Below are positions 5,885-6,803 of a DNA stretch of 6,803 nucleotides, piece after piece (the first letter of the stretch is position 1; every line of letters begins with the position of its first letter). A program made the position numbers and the translations under genes. The notes under the pieces were generated by a model, which was not told where the DNA came from, searched no databases, and was given only the letters and a program-made list of their open reading frames with translations. Origin of the DNA: Pseudomonadota bacterium (GTDB lineage Bacteria > Myxococcota_A > Bradymonadia > UBA4248); the NCBI GenBank assembly GCA_009786045.1, contig WQTY01000115.1, forward strand, positions 1 to 6,803, read 5' to 3'.

Positions 5885-6640
5885 ATGGACGTGCGAGCAG
5901 GAAAACAAAATCACGCCAGGCACAGCAGTTGCCGGTGTGTGGTATTGTGCGCGTCCCTGGTGGTGGCAGGCCTTTTGTCAAGCGCCTGCCGTGATTGTTC
6001 GCCAAGCCCTTGTCCGCCATGCCGTTCACATCATGCATGCCAGGAGAGCGAAAAGGAGATTTCGCTCAGCCAGCTCAGCCCTGAGGCACTCACGAAACTG
6101 CGGGCAGAAGCGGCAAAGGAAATCACCGATTCGATGCGTGCACGTCTTCGACAGGAGATCGCCGCAGAACTGGAAGCCAGTTTGCGCCACCCGTCCACAG
6201 AAGGTCACGCTTCAAAGGGCCCGGGATTGTCTCACGATTCCGAAACGGCGTCCGACCACTACCATCGCCCCATGCTCCCGCCCACACAGGAAATCGAACG
6301 GGATGGATACGACATGAAGGTGCTGCGGCAATCGTTTTCAACAGAAATCAACCGTCGCCTGCCTGTCAACGAAGGGGATGTGTTCAGCGTCAGGGATGCC
6401 GCCGTATTTTGCTTCGCCGAGATCGCCTATCCTCACGAAGACGGACGTTCGATTACATTCAAGTTCACACATTCGACTGGGCTGTCACAATCCTTTACGC
6501 TGCCTGTCAGTCAGAGCCCTGCATGGCGAACCTGGTCAAAACTCAACCTCACCCGGTCTATGACCGGGCATTGGCTCTGCGAAATATTCAACGAAGAGGG
6601 CGCACTCCTGGCCAGCAAACCTTTTATCGTCGTAGACTGA
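5885..6640 (+). CDS. DUF2914 family exported lipoprotein
   Basis: The product is 251 residues from the ATG at 5885, which has GAGGA four bases upstream and places the signal peptide at the N-terminus. A basic stretch (residues 4-17) precedes the hydrophobic core VVLCASLVVAGLLSSAC. Cys35 is the likely lipidation site, though the residue at -3 is Ser. A Cys-dense linker follows (CRDCSPSPCPPCRSHHAC, residues 35-52), then an amphipathic helix or coiled coil (about 64-101) and a polar linker. The C-terminal domain (about 145-249) matches DUF2914 as I know it: RQSFSTEINRRLPVNEG, AVFCFAEI, PAWRTWSKLNL and TGHWLCEIFNEEGALLASKPF. DUF2914 is a beta-rich domain without an established reaction, often found in secreted or membrane proteins. 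It is transcribed divergently from the zinc-ribbon/SH3 gene. Confidence 0.88.
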   Translation: MDVRAGKQNHARHSSCRCVVLCASLVVAGLLSSACRDCSPSPCPPCRSHHACQESEKEISLSQLSPEALTKLRAEAAKEITDSMRARLRQEIAAELEASLRHPSTEGHASKGPGLSHDSETASDHYHRPMLPPTQEIERDGYDMKVLRQSFSTEINRRLPVNEGDVFSVRDAAVFCFAEIAYPHEDGRSITFKFTHSTGLSQSFTLPVSQSPAWRTWSKLNLTRSMTGHWLCEIFNEEGALLASKPFIVVD

Positions 6641-6803
6641 ATGGATCCTGCACACGAGCGTTGCCCTGTCTGCCGCAGAGCGGGGCGTTGCGGGGCCGGC
6701 GACTGAGGCCCCGCTTTGGGGGTAGCCGCGTATCGCGCTCGCCTCGCAGTCGCCCAAATGGGCATCTTCGTCGTCAGCGGCGTCGTTGTGGTCGGTCACG
6801 TAC
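6641..6803. other. Right-edge non-coding segment after the DUF2914 gene
   Basis: Apart from repeat copy B there is no supported gene. A 21-codon plus-strand frame begins directly after the DUF2914 stop (TGA-ATG). A minus-strand frame is open to the edge but would overlap the DUF2914 gene antisense. No T-tracted terminator is visible; the repeat stem may serve instead. Confidence 0.45.
6679..6733 (+). repeat. Dispersed structured intergenic repeat, copy B
   Basis: This 55-bp copy matches 2745-2797. Its stem is GCGGGGCC (6690-6697) with GGCCCCGC (6707-6714), one base pair longer than in copy A, with the loop still 9 nt. The two extra bases account exactly for the length difference. The loop GGCGACTG (6698-6705) is perfectly complementary to CAGTCGCC (6747-6754) just outside the repeat, so a pseudoknot is possible. 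Confidence 0.7.

Noticed and set aside
6641..6706. 21-codon plus-strand frame with CPVC directly after the DUF2914 stop codon
   Set aside because: It is too short, has no own ribosome binding site, and ends inside the loop of repeat copy B. The two cysteines alone are not evidence of a zinc ribbon.
6536..6803. Minus-strand open frame reaching the right edge
   Set aside because: It runs antisense through the DUF2914 C-terminus and translates the structured repeat into low-complexity Pro/Ala/Gly sequence. No start or domain supports it.

Overview
The window reads as chromosomal DNA of a diderm bacterium and is devoted almost entirely to the cell envelope. It carries three predicted exported lipoproteins, the membrane enzyme that lipidates such proteins (Lgt), and a single-pass membrane protein with a cytoplasmic zinc ribbon and an outward-facing SH3-like domain. 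The best guess for the lineage is Myxococcota/Bradymonadota or a related former deltaproteobacterial group. The grounds are a DUF2914 lipoprotein, a zinc-ribbon/SH3 membrane protein, secreted Cys repeats of the VCREGVC type, and an Lgt with a GCF...CC active-site variant. This is inference from gene style, not from a marker gene. No rRNA, tRNA, CRISPR array, transposase or phage gene was found.

Layout from left to right. Positions 1-190 (minus strand) hold the 5' end of a short Cys-repeat lipoprotein gene that runs off the left edge; it has an ideal ribosome binding site and is easy to miss because so little of it is inside the window. Positions 477-2489 (minus) encode a large ankyrin-repeat lipoprotein. 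Positions 2490-2978 are a long divergent intergenic region packed with palindromes and stem-loops, including one copy of a dispersed structured repeat. Positions 2979-3980 (plus) encode Lgt, which carries an unusual cysteine-rich insertion in a periplasmic loop. Positions 3981-4169 hold an inverted repeat, a plus-strand terminator and a bidirectional terminator between convergent genes. Positions 4170-5591 (minus) encode the zinc-ribbon/TM/SH3 protein. Positions 5592-5884 form a divergent promoter region. Positions 5885-6640 (plus) encode a DUF2914 lipoprotein, followed by the second copy of the dispersed repeat.

Functional links: Lgt would act on the ankyrin, DUF2914 and Cys-repeat preproteins. 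The strongest second-look observations are three. First, the VC(R/Q)EGVC motif is shared between the Cys-repeat lipoprotein and the insertion in Lgt. Second, the dispersed 53/55-bp repeat differs in length between its copies by exactly one added base pair in its stem. Third, there is a dense array of palindromes upstream of lgt. I see no clearly new multi-gene system, only several unusual individual features.
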